From Planctomycetota bacterium (GTDB taxonomy: Bacteria; Planctomycetota; UBA11346), in NCBI GenBank assembly GCA_003136555.1, contig PLEW01000104.1, positions 1 through 45,798 of the forward strand: a stretch of DNA of 45,798 bases, written 5' to 3'. Position numbers and translations under genes: made by a program. Of the stretch, positions 38,301-45,798 are shown piece by piece; positions within the stretch are counted from its first letter, which is position 1; every line of letters starts with the position of its first letter. The notes beneath the pieces were generated by a model. It saw only the letters and a program-made list of their open reading frames with translations. It made no database searches and was not told the DNA's origin.

Positions 38301-38500
38301 TTGCGCGCGGCCTTGTCCTGGCCGTGGCAGGTGAAGCAGTGCTCGGCCAGGATCGGCCGGATATCGCGATTGAAGGTCAGCTGCTCGCCGGAGTCGGCGG
38401 CAGCTGCCCGTGCACCGATGACGCACATCAGCAGCACCAGGGCTGCGATGAGGCGACGGGATGGCAGGACCGATGCGGTCAGTGGTCGCTCATGCTGCAT
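35348..38500 (-). CDS. PSCyt1/PSCyt2/PSD1 cytochrome c protein, cassette C (long form)
   Basis: [122 protein letters not shown]. Confidence 0.92.
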   Translation of the reverse strand: [1050 protein letters not shown]

Positions 38501-38550
38501 GGTGTGATACTCTGGCGCACAGCCATGGATTTGTCTTGGATATCATCGGC

Positions 38551-39327
38551 ATGGACTGGTATAAAGGACGCATCAGAGATACCGACCGCCGCTTGGCTTT
38601 GTTGAGTCGTATCGAGGGCAGGCAGCTGGCCCGCCTCTTCGACCTGCTCCCCGATGTGGCGTTCTTCATCAAGGATTGTGACGGGCGCTTCCTGGCCCTG
38701 AACCGTCGCGGCTGCGAGTTCTGCGGCGTACCGTCCGAACGCGCCGCCTTGGGCAAGACCGACTTCGATGTCGTCCCGCACAGCCGTGCGGCCGAATACC
38801 GCCGCGATGACCTGCAGGTCATGCAGAGCGGCCGTGCGATCGTCAATCGCGTCGAAAGCGCCCCGCAGAGCACCTCGACCACCCATTTCATCCTGACCAG
38901 CAAGATCCCGCTGCGCGATGCGCGCAAGAGGGTCATCGGCCTTGCTGGCATCTCCCGCCTGGTGGAGCGGGTGCGGGAACGGCCAGGGGCGGTGACCCGC
39001 CTGGCCGAGGTCCTCGAGACCCTCCACGATCCTGCGCACGCCGGAGTCTCCACTGCCGAGCTGGCGCGGCGTGCCGGGCTGTCGGTCAGCCAGTTCGAGC
39101 GCGTCTTCCGCACCAGCTTCGGCTCGTCGCCCAGGCAGTACCTGGTGCGCATCCGCATCGAGGCATCGGCGCGCGCCTTGGCTGAAGGCGATCAGACCAT
39201 CACCGCGATCGCCCACGCCTTCGGCTTCTATGACCATGCGCATTTCACCCGCAGCTTCCGCAAGGTCATGGGCATCACGCCATCGGCCTATCGCCGCGAG
39301 CACCATCATCCGACGGCGCGGGGATAG
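38551..39327 (+). CDS. PAS-domain AraC-family regulator, divergent from cassette C
   Basis: PAS: LFDLLPDVAFFIKDCDGRFLALNRRGCEFCGVPSERAALGKTDFDVVPH; AraC HTH: VSTAELARRAGLSVSQFERVFRTSFGSSPRQYLVRIRIEASARALAEGDQTITAIAHAFGFYDHAHFTRSFRKVMGITPSAYRRE. Confidence 0.9.
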   Translation: MDWYKGRIRDTDRRLALLSRIEGRQLARLFDLLPDVAFFIKDCDGRFLALNRRGCEFCGVPSERAALGKTDFDVVPHSRAAEYRRDDLQVMQSGRAIVNRVESAPQSTSTTHFILTSKIPLRDARKRVIGLAGISRLVERVRERPGAVTRLAEVLETLHDPAHAGVSTAELARRAGLSVSQFERVFRTSFGSSPRQYLVRIRIEASARALAEGDQTITAIAHAFGFYDHAHFTRSFRKVMGITPSAYRREHHHPTARG

Positions 39328-39637
39328 CGAGACCGCAGGCCTGCGCCGGCCGTCTCGACGCGGTCGCCGGGAAGGCCGGCAACAGGCCAAATCAGACCGC
39401 CACCCGGTCTTGCCGCAGTTAGCTGGCGAGGTGCCATCGTCGGCGAGGTGGTTGGTGGCCCACAGCACGCCACACGTCACCAGGCCGAGGTGACGTCCTG
39501 GGTGCTGGTCACACCCCCCTTGCCGTCGGCGCCCTTGGTTGTCCTCGGCATCTGCCGGGTGCCCTTGGCCGGGGCTTGGCCGGTGAGTATCCGGACGTTG
39601 CTCTGGCGTTGCTCATCGGGCGACAGCCGCCTTCGCC

Positions 39638-40522
39638 CTATCCGGCATGCGCCTCGAAGCCGGCGATGACGTCGAACAGCTCGCCATCGATGCCGCTCTG
39701 GCGCAGGCGGTGGTAGGAGGCATGCATCCCCACCAGCACGTCATCGATGTTCTTCTCCGCCCGCTCCATCGCCGCCAGGCGGCTGGCGTTCTCGCTCGCC
39801 AGCGATTCGGCGCACGCGCGGAAGAGCGAGATGAAGAGATGCTCGCGCACCAGCGCATGCAGCGCTCCCTGATCCTCGAGCATGATCTCGGGCGCCGTGC
39901 GCGTCGGCCACGGGATGGCGCTGAGGCGCTTCTGCCACTCGTCATCCAGCGGCAGCAGGCGCAGGCGGGACGGATCATAGCCCGCGCCAGGACGTGGGCG
40001 GTTGTGGAAGACCAGCACCTCGGCGTACCGCCCGGTCGCGATCTGCCGTTCGCAGGCGAGCTGGAGCTGTGTGACCAGCGGCGCGATGCCGGCTACCGCA
40101 TTCGGCAGCTGGTAGAGGCCCAGGAGCGGCAACCCGGATTCGGCCAGCCGGGCATGCACGCGCTCACCGACGGCCCAGACGAAAGCCCGTCCCGGCAGGG
40201 TGGCGAGCTGCTCGATGACGTGGGCGGCGATCACCTCATTGAACTGACCGACCAGGCCCTGGTCGGAACCGAAGACGATGGCACCGACCGCCGGCGCTGC
40301 TCTGCGCATGCTGCCGATGCGGTCGGCATCCGGGGCGGCACGCCGCCGCAGGCAGGCACCCAGGCCCAGGGCAATGGTGCGGTCGTAGTCGGACAGGGCG
40401 CCGACCGCCTGCTCGTACTGGCCGATGGCGGCGGCGGTGATCGCCTTCATCGCCCGGACGACGGTCTGGAGATTCCCCGCGGCGCCGATCTGGCGGTGCA
40501 GGCTGTCGATGCTCTCGCTCAT
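39638..40522 (-). CDS. atpG: N-type ATPase gamma subunit
   Basis: [40 protein letters not shown]...[13 protein letters not shown]...[33 protein letters not shown]. The 632-aa ORF called here reads upstream out of frame through atpA; true start at 40522 gives an ATGA overlap with the atpA stop. Confidence 0.9.
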   Translation of the reverse strand: MSESIDSLHRQIGAAGNLQTVVRAMKAITAAAIGQYEQAVGALSDYDRTIALGLGACLRRRAAPDADRIGSMRRAAPAVGAIVFGSDQGLVGQFNEVIAAHVIEQLATLPGRAFVWAVGERVHARLAESGLPLLGLYQLPNAVAGIAPLVTQLQLACERQIATGRYAEVLVFHNRPRPGAGYDPSRLRLLPLDDEWQKRLSAIPWPTRTAPEIMLEDQGALHALVREHLFISLFRACAESLASENASRLAAMERAEKNIDDVLVGMHASYHRLRQSGIDGELFDVIAGFEAHAG

Positions 40523-42132
40523 GGCCTCATCCGTGGGCTGGCCGGTTGCAGATCGTCCTGGACGGCGGCGGTGGCGGCGGCAGTGGCGGCGGTGGAGAGG
40601 GGGGCTGCCTGGAAGCGCAGGAGCGCCTGCTGCGCGAGTTCGATGATGGCCGCGCGATCCTCGCTGCTGAGCGCAGGGGCGCTCACCAGGCGTGCGACCA
40701 TCGCCGGCGGCATGGCGTCTGCGGCATGGCGGACCGCGCCTTCGGCCTCGGCCATGGCATCGAGCGGCACGGCATCGAAGAGTCCTGCCGAGAGGGTGAG
40801 CAGGACCGCGATCTGGCCCGGGACGCTGACGGGGGACTGCTCCGGCTGCTTCAGGCAGGCGCGGATGCGCCGGCCGTGCTCGATGATCGAACGCGAATGC
40901 CCATCGAGTCGGGCGCCGAAGCGGGCGAAGGTCTCGAGTTCCTCGAACTGCGCATAACTGAGCTTGAGGTCGCCGGCGACCCCCCGGTAGGCCGCATGCT
41001 GCGCCTTGCCGCCGACGCGCGATACCGAGGTGGCGACGTCGACCGCCGGGAGCACGCCCAGCTCGAACAGCGTCGGCGAGAGGTAGATCTGCCCGTCGGT
41101 GATCGAGATCAGGTTGGTCGGGATGTAGGCAGCGAGGTTCTGGGCGTCGGTCTCGATGATCGGCAGGGCGGTGAGCGATCCGCCGCCGAGCGCCGGGCTG
41201 AGACGGGTGGCGCGTTCGAGCAGGCGCGAATGGATGTAGAAGATGTCGCCGGGGAAGGCCTCGCGGCCAGGTGGACGGCGCAGCAGCAGCGACAGCTCGC
41301 GGTAGGCGCGCGCATGGTGGGTGAGGTCGTCGTAGACGATCAGCACGTCGCGCCCGCGCTCCATGAAATGCTCGGCGATGCTGGTCGCGGCATAGGGGGC
41401 GATGTAGGACAGCCCCGGCGCATCGTTGCCCTCGGCCACCACCACCACCGTATGCGCGAGCGCTCCCGATGAGCGCAGCGTCGCAACCGCCTTCGCCACC
41501 GACGAGGCGCGCTGCCCGATGGCGCAGTAGACGCACAGCACGTCCGCTCCACGCTGATTGATGATGGCATCGATGGCGATCGCGCTCTTGCCGACCTGCC
41601 GGTCGCCGATGATCAGCTCGCGCTGGCCCCGGCCGATGGGGATGAGGGCGTCGACGACCTTGACGCCGGTCTGCAGCGGCATGGTGACCGGAGCGCGGTC
41701 CATGATCGGCGGTGCCGGGCGCTCGATCGGCAGGCGCCCGCTGGCAGCCACTGCGCCCTTGCCATCGAGCGCTGCGCCGAGCGGATCGATGACGCGTCCC
41801 AGCAGGCCGTCACCGACGATGACATCCATCACCCGTCCGGTGCGCTCGACCTCGTCGCCGGCGCGTACCCGGGCAAAATCGCCCAACAGCACGACGCCGA
41901 CGCCGTCCAGGTCGATATCGAAGGCGATGCCCTGCATCCCGTCCGGGAAGCGCACCAGCTCCTCGAAGCCCACCTCGGGCAGGCCGGTGATGCGTGCGAT
42001 GCCGGTCGAGACCATGGACACCGTGCCGACCTCCCTGCTCGCCAGGCGAGGGATGGAAGACGCGCAGGCCGAGCCGATCGCGCTGAGCGCATCGCTGAAG
42101 GCGCAGTCGATGCTGGAGGGGGGCTCGCCCAT
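40519..42132 (-). CDS. atpA: ATP synthase alpha subunit (N-type)
   Basis: [28 protein letters not shown]-loop; [87 protein letters not shown]. Confidence 0.97.
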   Translation of the reverse strand: MGEPPSSIDCAFSDALSAIGSACASSIPRLASREVGTVSMVSTGIARITGLPEVGFEELVRFPDGMQGIAFDIDLDGVGVVLLGDFARVRAGDEVERTGRVMDVIVGDGLLGRVIDPLGAALDGKGAVAASGRLPIERPAPPIMDRAPVTMPLQTGVKVVDALIPIGRGQRELIIGDRQVGKSAIAIDAIINQRGADVLCVYCAIGQRASSVAKAVATLRSSGALAHTVVVVAEGNDAPGLSYIAPYAATSIAEHFMERGRDVLIVYDDLTHHARAYRELSLLLRRPPGREAFPGDIFYIHSRLLERATRLSPALGGGSLTALPIIETDAQNLAAYIPTNLISITDGQIYLSPTLFELGVLPAVDVATSVSRVGGKAQHAAYRGVAGDLKLSYAQFEELETFARFGARLDGHSRSIIEHGRRIRACLKQPEQSPVSVPGQIAVLLTLSAGLFDAVPLDAMAEAEGAVRHAADAMPPAMVARLVSAPALSSEDRAAIIELAQQALLRFQAAPLSTAATAAATAAVQDDLQPASPRMRP

Positions 42133-42135
42133 GGC

Positions 42136-42942
42136 CTAGTGCACGGCGCTTTGGCTGGGGTGCGCCTGGCTCTGCTGCCCGGCATCGGCACGCGCCTCCA
42201 CCAGCCCGGCGACCATCTGCTCCATCGAGGCCAGGTGGTCCGCCACGCTCCAGCTGACTTTGCGTCCTCCGGCGATCAGCTCGATGCCGCAGATCAGCTC
42301 CGCCCTGGTCTCGAATGCGGTCTCGACCGGTGCCGACAGGATGTCCGCAAGCGCCTGGCGGAGAGCCGCCTGCTGCGCTGGCGTCAGCGCAAAGGCGCTG
42401 CGCACCAGGAGCTTGCCGGAGCTCCCCAGCGCATGCACCAGGTCCTGCCTGGCGGGTCCATCGAGCGCGCGCAGCCGGACCAGCAGCACCTCGACCAGGC
42501 GCTCCTCGAGGGTCGATGAGGCGAGATCCCCCAGGGTCCTGCGCACGATGGCGATGACCTCCTGCCCGGTGCGACCGGTGATGGTCTCGCGCAGGCGCGC
42601 GCCGTCGTTCAGCAGCGCCTGCCGGCGCTGGGCATCCTGCACCTCGGCGGCGCTGCGCGCCTCGTCGGATAGCTGCCTGCGCAGGGCGTCGGCCTCGGTC
42701 CGCGCCTGATCGAGCAGGGCGGTGCGGCTGCCGGCGAGCTCAGCGCTGCGGCGCGCGAAGTCATCGCGTTCACTCACGGCCTCGGCCTTCCTCGCCGCGG
42801 CATCGGCGAGATCCGCGGCGATGCGGCGCTCGCGCGCGTCGATGGCAGCCAGGATCGGGCGGTAGAGGAATTTCGTCAGCAGCCACACCAGGATGAGGAA
42901 GTTGAGCGCCTGGGCGCAGACCGTGAACCAGTCGATCAGCAT
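42136..42942 (-). CDS. atpF: ATP synthase b subunit (N-type, extended)
   Basis: MLIDWFTVCAQALNFLILVWLLTKFLYRPILAAIDARERRIAADLADAAARKAEAV; position between c and alpha genes. Confidence 0.92.
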   Translation of the reverse strand: MLIDWFTVCAQALNFLILVWLLTKFLYRPILAAIDARERRIAADLADAAARKAEAVSERDDFARRSAELAGSRTALLDQARTEADALRRQLSDEARSAAEVQDAQRRQALLNDGARLRETITGRTGQEVIAIVRRTLGDLASSTLEERLVEVLLVRLRALDGPARQDLVHALGSSGKLLVRSAFALTPAQQAALRQALADILSAPVETAFETRAELICGIELIAGGRKVSWSVADHLASMEQMVAGLVEARADAGQQSQAHPSQSAVH

Positions 42943-42945
42943 GGC

Positions 42946-43227
42946 TCACTTCCCCGCAGCCTGGCTGATCGCATGGTTCCAGAACGGATTGGCGAAGATC
43001 AGGATCATCGAGATGACGAAGCAATAGATTGCGGTCGACTCGATCATCGCCAAGCCGACGAACAGGGTGCGGGTGATGGTCGCCGAGGCGTCCGGCTGCT
43101 GCGCCAGGGCGGTGAGCGCGGTGGCCACCGACCGCCCTTCGCCGAGCGCCGGTGCCATGCAGCCGATGCCGGTGGTCAGTCCGGCGGTGGTGATCGAAGC
43201 GATGGCGATGATGGTGCTGCTGTCCAT
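42946..43227 (-). CDS. atpE: ATP synthase c subunit
   Basis: TTGIGCMAPALGEGRSVATALTALAQQPDASATITRTLFVGLAMIESTAIYCFVISMILIFANPFW, a two-helix c-subunit hairpin. Confidence 0.95.
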   Translation of the reverse strand: MDSSTIIAIASITTAGLTTGIGCMAPALGEGRSVATALTALAQQPDASATITRTLFVGLAMIESTAIYCFVISMILIFANPFWNHAISQAAGK

Positions 43228-43255
43228 ATCTGACTCCGTGTGTGTCGACGACTGG

Positions 43256-43948
43256 TCAGACCGCTGGCGCGGACTGTGTGCTCGGGCGGGAACGCAGGGC
43301 GGCCGCGATGTAGACCGCGGCCAGGATGCTGAAGATGTAGGCCTGGACCATGCCGGTGAGCAGGCCGAGCAGGGTCATGACGATGGGGAAGATGAACGGG
43401 GTGATGGTCAGCAGGATGGCGATGATCATCGCCCCGCTCATCATGTTGCCGAACAGGCGGATGGCCAAGGCGAGCGTGCGCGAGAGCTCGCTGATGATGG
43501 TGAAGGGCAGCATCAGCACGGTCGGTTCGATGTAGGAGCGCAGGTAGCCGCGCAGGCCCTGATCCCTGATGCCGAACAGCGGGACGGAGACGAACACGCA
43601 CAGCGCCAGGGCGACGGTGGTCGACAGCGACGCGGTCGGCGGCTCATAGCCCGGGATGATGGTGCACAGGTTGGACATCGCCAGGAAGAGGAACAGGGTG
43701 GCGAGGAAGCTCAGATAGGTCCGCGCCGCAGGCAGGCCCACGCCCGCGATCTGCTGCTCGATGGCGATGACGATGATCTCGAGCAGGCATTGCCAGCGGG
43801 AGCGCGACGTGCCATGGGACAGCCGTCTGGTGATGAGCAGGGCGCTGAGCACCAGCACCAGCATCACCGCCCAGGTCAATACGATGGTGAGGTTGAGCGT
43901 CAGCGGCCCGCTGCTCCAGAGCACGACCTCATCCGGGCTAAGGTGCAT
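43256..43948 (-). CDS. atpB: ATP synthase a subunit
   Basis: TYLSFLATLFLFLAMSNLCTIIPGYEPPTASLSTTVALALCVF; ISELSRTLALAIRLFGNMMSGAMIIAILL; VQAYIFSILAAVYIAAAL. Start MHLSPDEVVLW. Confidence 0.95.
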   Translation of the reverse strand: MHLSPDEVVLWSSGPLTLNLTIVLTWAVMLVLVLSALLITRRLSHGTSRSRWQCLLEIIVIAIEQQIAGVGLPAARTYLSFLATLFLFLAMSNLCTIIPGYEPPTASLSTTVALALCVFVSVPLFGIRDQGLRGYLRSYIEPTVLMLPFTIISELSRTLALAIRLFGNMMSGAMIIAILLTITPFIFPIVMTLLGLLTGMVQAYIFSILAAVYIAAALRSRPSTQSAPAV

Positions 43949-44267
43949 TGCCGGCCTCAGTTGCGCTGCCGCCAGCACCCTGCCCGGAGGCGCGCGTCAG
44001 GCGCTCCACCACCAGGCGGGCGGCGATGAAGCCGAGCAGGCAGAGGATCAGGCGCTGCCACTGCCCGCCGCCAACCAGGTAGAAGCCGGACAGGGTGATG
44101 GCCAGGCGCAGCATCAGGCTGGCCATGAACCACAGCGCCGGGTGCCCGGAGGCCAGGCCCCGGCGCACCGTCCACCACAGGCCGCCGAAGAAGACCGCGC
44201 CGAGCGCCCCGCCGGCGGGCACGCAGAGCAGCAGCAGGAGGGCATCAGTCATGGTCATGATCCCCAT
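43938..44267 (-). CDS. atpR: N-ATPase AtpR-like membrane subunit
   Basis: About 109-aa three-TM protein (LLLLLCVPAGGALGAVFFGGLWWTVRRGL...ALWFMASLMLRLAITLSGFYLVGGGQWQRLILCLLGFIAARLVVERL) located where AtpR lies in atpDCQRBEFAG operons. Confidence 0.85.
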   Translation of the reverse strand: MGIMTMTDALLLLLCVPAGGALGAVFFGGLWWTVRRGLASGHPALWFMASLMLRLAITLSGFYLVGGGQWQRLILCLLGFIAARLVVERLTRASGQGAGGSATEAGNAP

Positions 44268-44574
44268 GCATGGCGCGGTCCTCCCTGGCGATCCAGCGCC
44301 AGGCGTTTGCGCAGCCGATGGTCAGCCCGGCGACCAGCAGGGCGAGCGTCCAGGAATGCCCGCCTGGATGGCGGTGATCGATCAGGTGGCCGAGGCCGGC
44401 ACCGATCAGCGTCGGGACCACCACCGACCAGCCGACCATGCCCATCATGCCCAGGCCCCTCCACACGCCCCTGGCATCCTGCCTTCTCGCGCTGATCTTG
44501 CGCTCGACCTTCGCCGCGACAACAGCGGTGAAGTCCCGGGTGGCCTTGCGCTGGCTGGTGTGCTGATCATCCAT
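44245..44574 (-). CDS. atpQ: N-ATPase AtpQ (AtpI-like) membrane protein
   Basis: [31 protein letters not shown]...GLGMMGMVGWSVVVPTLIGAGLGHLIDHRHPGGHSWTLALLVAGLTIGCANAWRWI; AtpI-like hairpin between atpC and atpR. Confidence 0.85.
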   Translation of the reverse strand: MDDQHTSQRKATRDFTAVVAAKVERKISARRQDARGVWRGLGMMGMVGWSVVVPTLIGAGLGHLIDHRHPGGHSWTLALLVAGLTIGCANAWRWIAREDRAMHGDHDHD

Positions 44575-45004
44575 GGCGAAGGCTCGCGAAGCGGCGCAGG
44601 AAGCCCATCTCCAGCCTCGCCATGGTGGTGCGCGCGGTGTAGTCCTCCTCGTCTTGGGCGCGGAATTCCCGCTCGATGGCAGCGCGCAGCTGGGAGATAT
44701 CCGTCCCACCCATGGCGCGGCGCACGGAGACCTGCACCGACAGCCCGCTCTTGACCAGCACGCCGCCGTCCACGGCGACCAGGATCTCGCCCGCAGCATC
44801 GGTGTGGTAGATCAGGATGCCCCGGCTCAGCGGCGCCACGCAATCGAGCCGATGCGGCAGGAGGCCGAAGGAGCCCTCGGGGGTCTCGGCGACCATGCGC
44901 GAGACGCTGTTTTCCTGGGCGAAGATCTGGTAGGGCAGGAGGATCGTCAGGCGCATCAGGCCAGCGCCTGCCTCACCGCTGCTGCCGTGCGCCTGGGCGG
45001 TCAT
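44567..45004 (-). CDS. atpC: ATP synthase epsilon subunit
   Basis: [52 protein letters not shown]...[17 protein letters not shown], epsilon N-terminal beta-barrel. Confidence 0.92.
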   Translation of the reverse strand: MTAQAHGSSGEAGAGLMRLTILLPYQIFAQENSVSRMVAETPEGSFGLLPHRLDCVAPLSRGILIYHTDAAGEILVAVDGGVLVKSGLSVQVSVRRAMGGTDISQLRAAIEREFRAQDEEDYTARTTMARLEMGFLRRFASLRHG

Positions 45005-45798
45005 GCGGAGGCTCCATGCGGCACGGCCGCGGAGCTGCCTGCGGCACGGCGCGCCTCCGCTTCGGCGATCGCTCCGATCATGTAGAGGGCGCTTTCGGGA
45101 TAGTCGGCGAATTCATCGCGCAGGATGCGTTCGCACCCGTCCAGCGCATCGGCGAGGCTGACCAGCTTGCCAGGCATGCCGGTGAACTGCTGGGTGGTCG
45201 CGAAGGGCTGGGTGAGGAAGCGCTCCAGGCGGCGGGCCCGGGCCACCACCCGGCGATCCTCAGGAGACAGCTGCTCGAGGCCGAGCATGGCGATGATGTC
45301 CTTGAGCTCGGCATACTGGGCGAGGGTCCGACGCGCGGACTCTGCGATGCCATGATGGCGCTCCCCGACGATCGCGGGTGTGGCCATCTTCGAGTTCGAT
45401 TGCAGCGGGTCGATGGCCGGGAACAGGCCCTCGGCGGCGCGCTTGCGCGACAGCACCACCGTGGCCGAGAGGTGCGAGAAGGTGTGCACCGCCGCCGGAT
45501 CGGTGAAGTCGTCCGCCGGCACGTAGACCGCCTGGATCGAGGTGATCGCGCCCGAATCGGTGGAGGCGATGCGCTCCTCCAGGCCCGCCAGCTCCGTGCC
45601 CATGGTCGGCTGGTAGCCCAGGCGCGACGGCATCTGGCCGATCATCCCCGACACTTCCGCTCCCGCCTGGATGAAGCGGAAGATGTTGTCGATCAGCAGC
45701 AGCACATCGCGGTGCTCGTCATCGCGGAAGTACTCGGCCATGGTCATCGCCGCATGGGCGACGCGGAAGCGGCTGCCGGGCGGTTCGTTCATCTGGCC
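45001..45798 (-). CDS. atpD: ATP synthase beta subunit (partial, 5' end outside window)
   Basis: [77 protein letters not shown]...[27 protein letters not shown]. Confidence 0.97.
   Translation of the reverse strand, partial: GQMNEPPGSRFRVAHAAMTMAEYFRDDEHRDVLLLIDNIFRFIQAGAEVSGMIGQMPSRLGYQPTMGTELAGLEERIASTDSGAITSIQAVYVPADDFTDPAAVHTFSHLSATVVLSRKRAAEGLFPAIDPLQSNSKMATPAIVGERHHGIAESARRTLAQYAELKDIIAMLGLEQLSPEDRRVVARARRLERFLTQPFATTQQFTGMPGKLVSLADALDGCERILRDEFADYPESALYMIGAIAEAEARRAAGSSAAVPHGASA

Noticed and set aside
40546-41472. 308-aa plus-strand ORF over atpA, and similar ORFs over atpB/atpE
   Set aside because: Overlap strongly conserved ATPase subunits on the opposite strand.
39638-41536. 632-aa ORF as called
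   Set aside because: Only the C-terminal 294 aa is atpG; the upstream part is an out-of-frame read through atpA.
1-45798. CRISPR arrays, rRNA, prophage or intact IS elements
   Set aside because: No regularly spaced direct repeats, rRNA-like sequence, phage structural genes or complete transposase ORF seen on reading the window.

Overview
High-GC bacterial window. The PSD1/planctomycete-type cytochrome plus DUF1501 pairs point to a Planctomycetota/Verrucomicrobiota/Lentisphaerota-like genome; this is inference from gene content. Left third: a polysaccharide-degradation neighbourhood on the minus strand (GH9; GH99/71-like with a CBM9-like C-terminus; Asp-box/GH74-like protein with a duplicated C-terminal domain; clan-A glycoside hydrolase) with AraC and LacI regulators and an NlpC/P60 lipoprotein. 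Middle: three PSD1-type cytochrome + DUF1501 cassettes, each with an AraC-family gene or AraC remnant upstream. These are interspersed with uppP, an Rpn-like nuclease gene, an AraC gene and a HEPN-like unknown. Right end: a nearly complete N-type ATPase operon on the minus strand, order atpD-C-Q-R-B-E-F-A-G. The least expected layer is a set of decayed genes missed by an ORF caller: a GH38 alpha-mannosidase C-terminal remnant with frameshifts, a Phd-like antitoxin/PIN toxin operon with three lesions, a duplicated AraC C-terminus, a 5'-truncated second Rpn-like copy, and a DUF1080-like gene split by one in-frame TGA. I see no CRISPR array, rRNA or intact transposase; tRNAs were not searched exhaustively. 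Family names come from motif recognition by eye, not from database searches.
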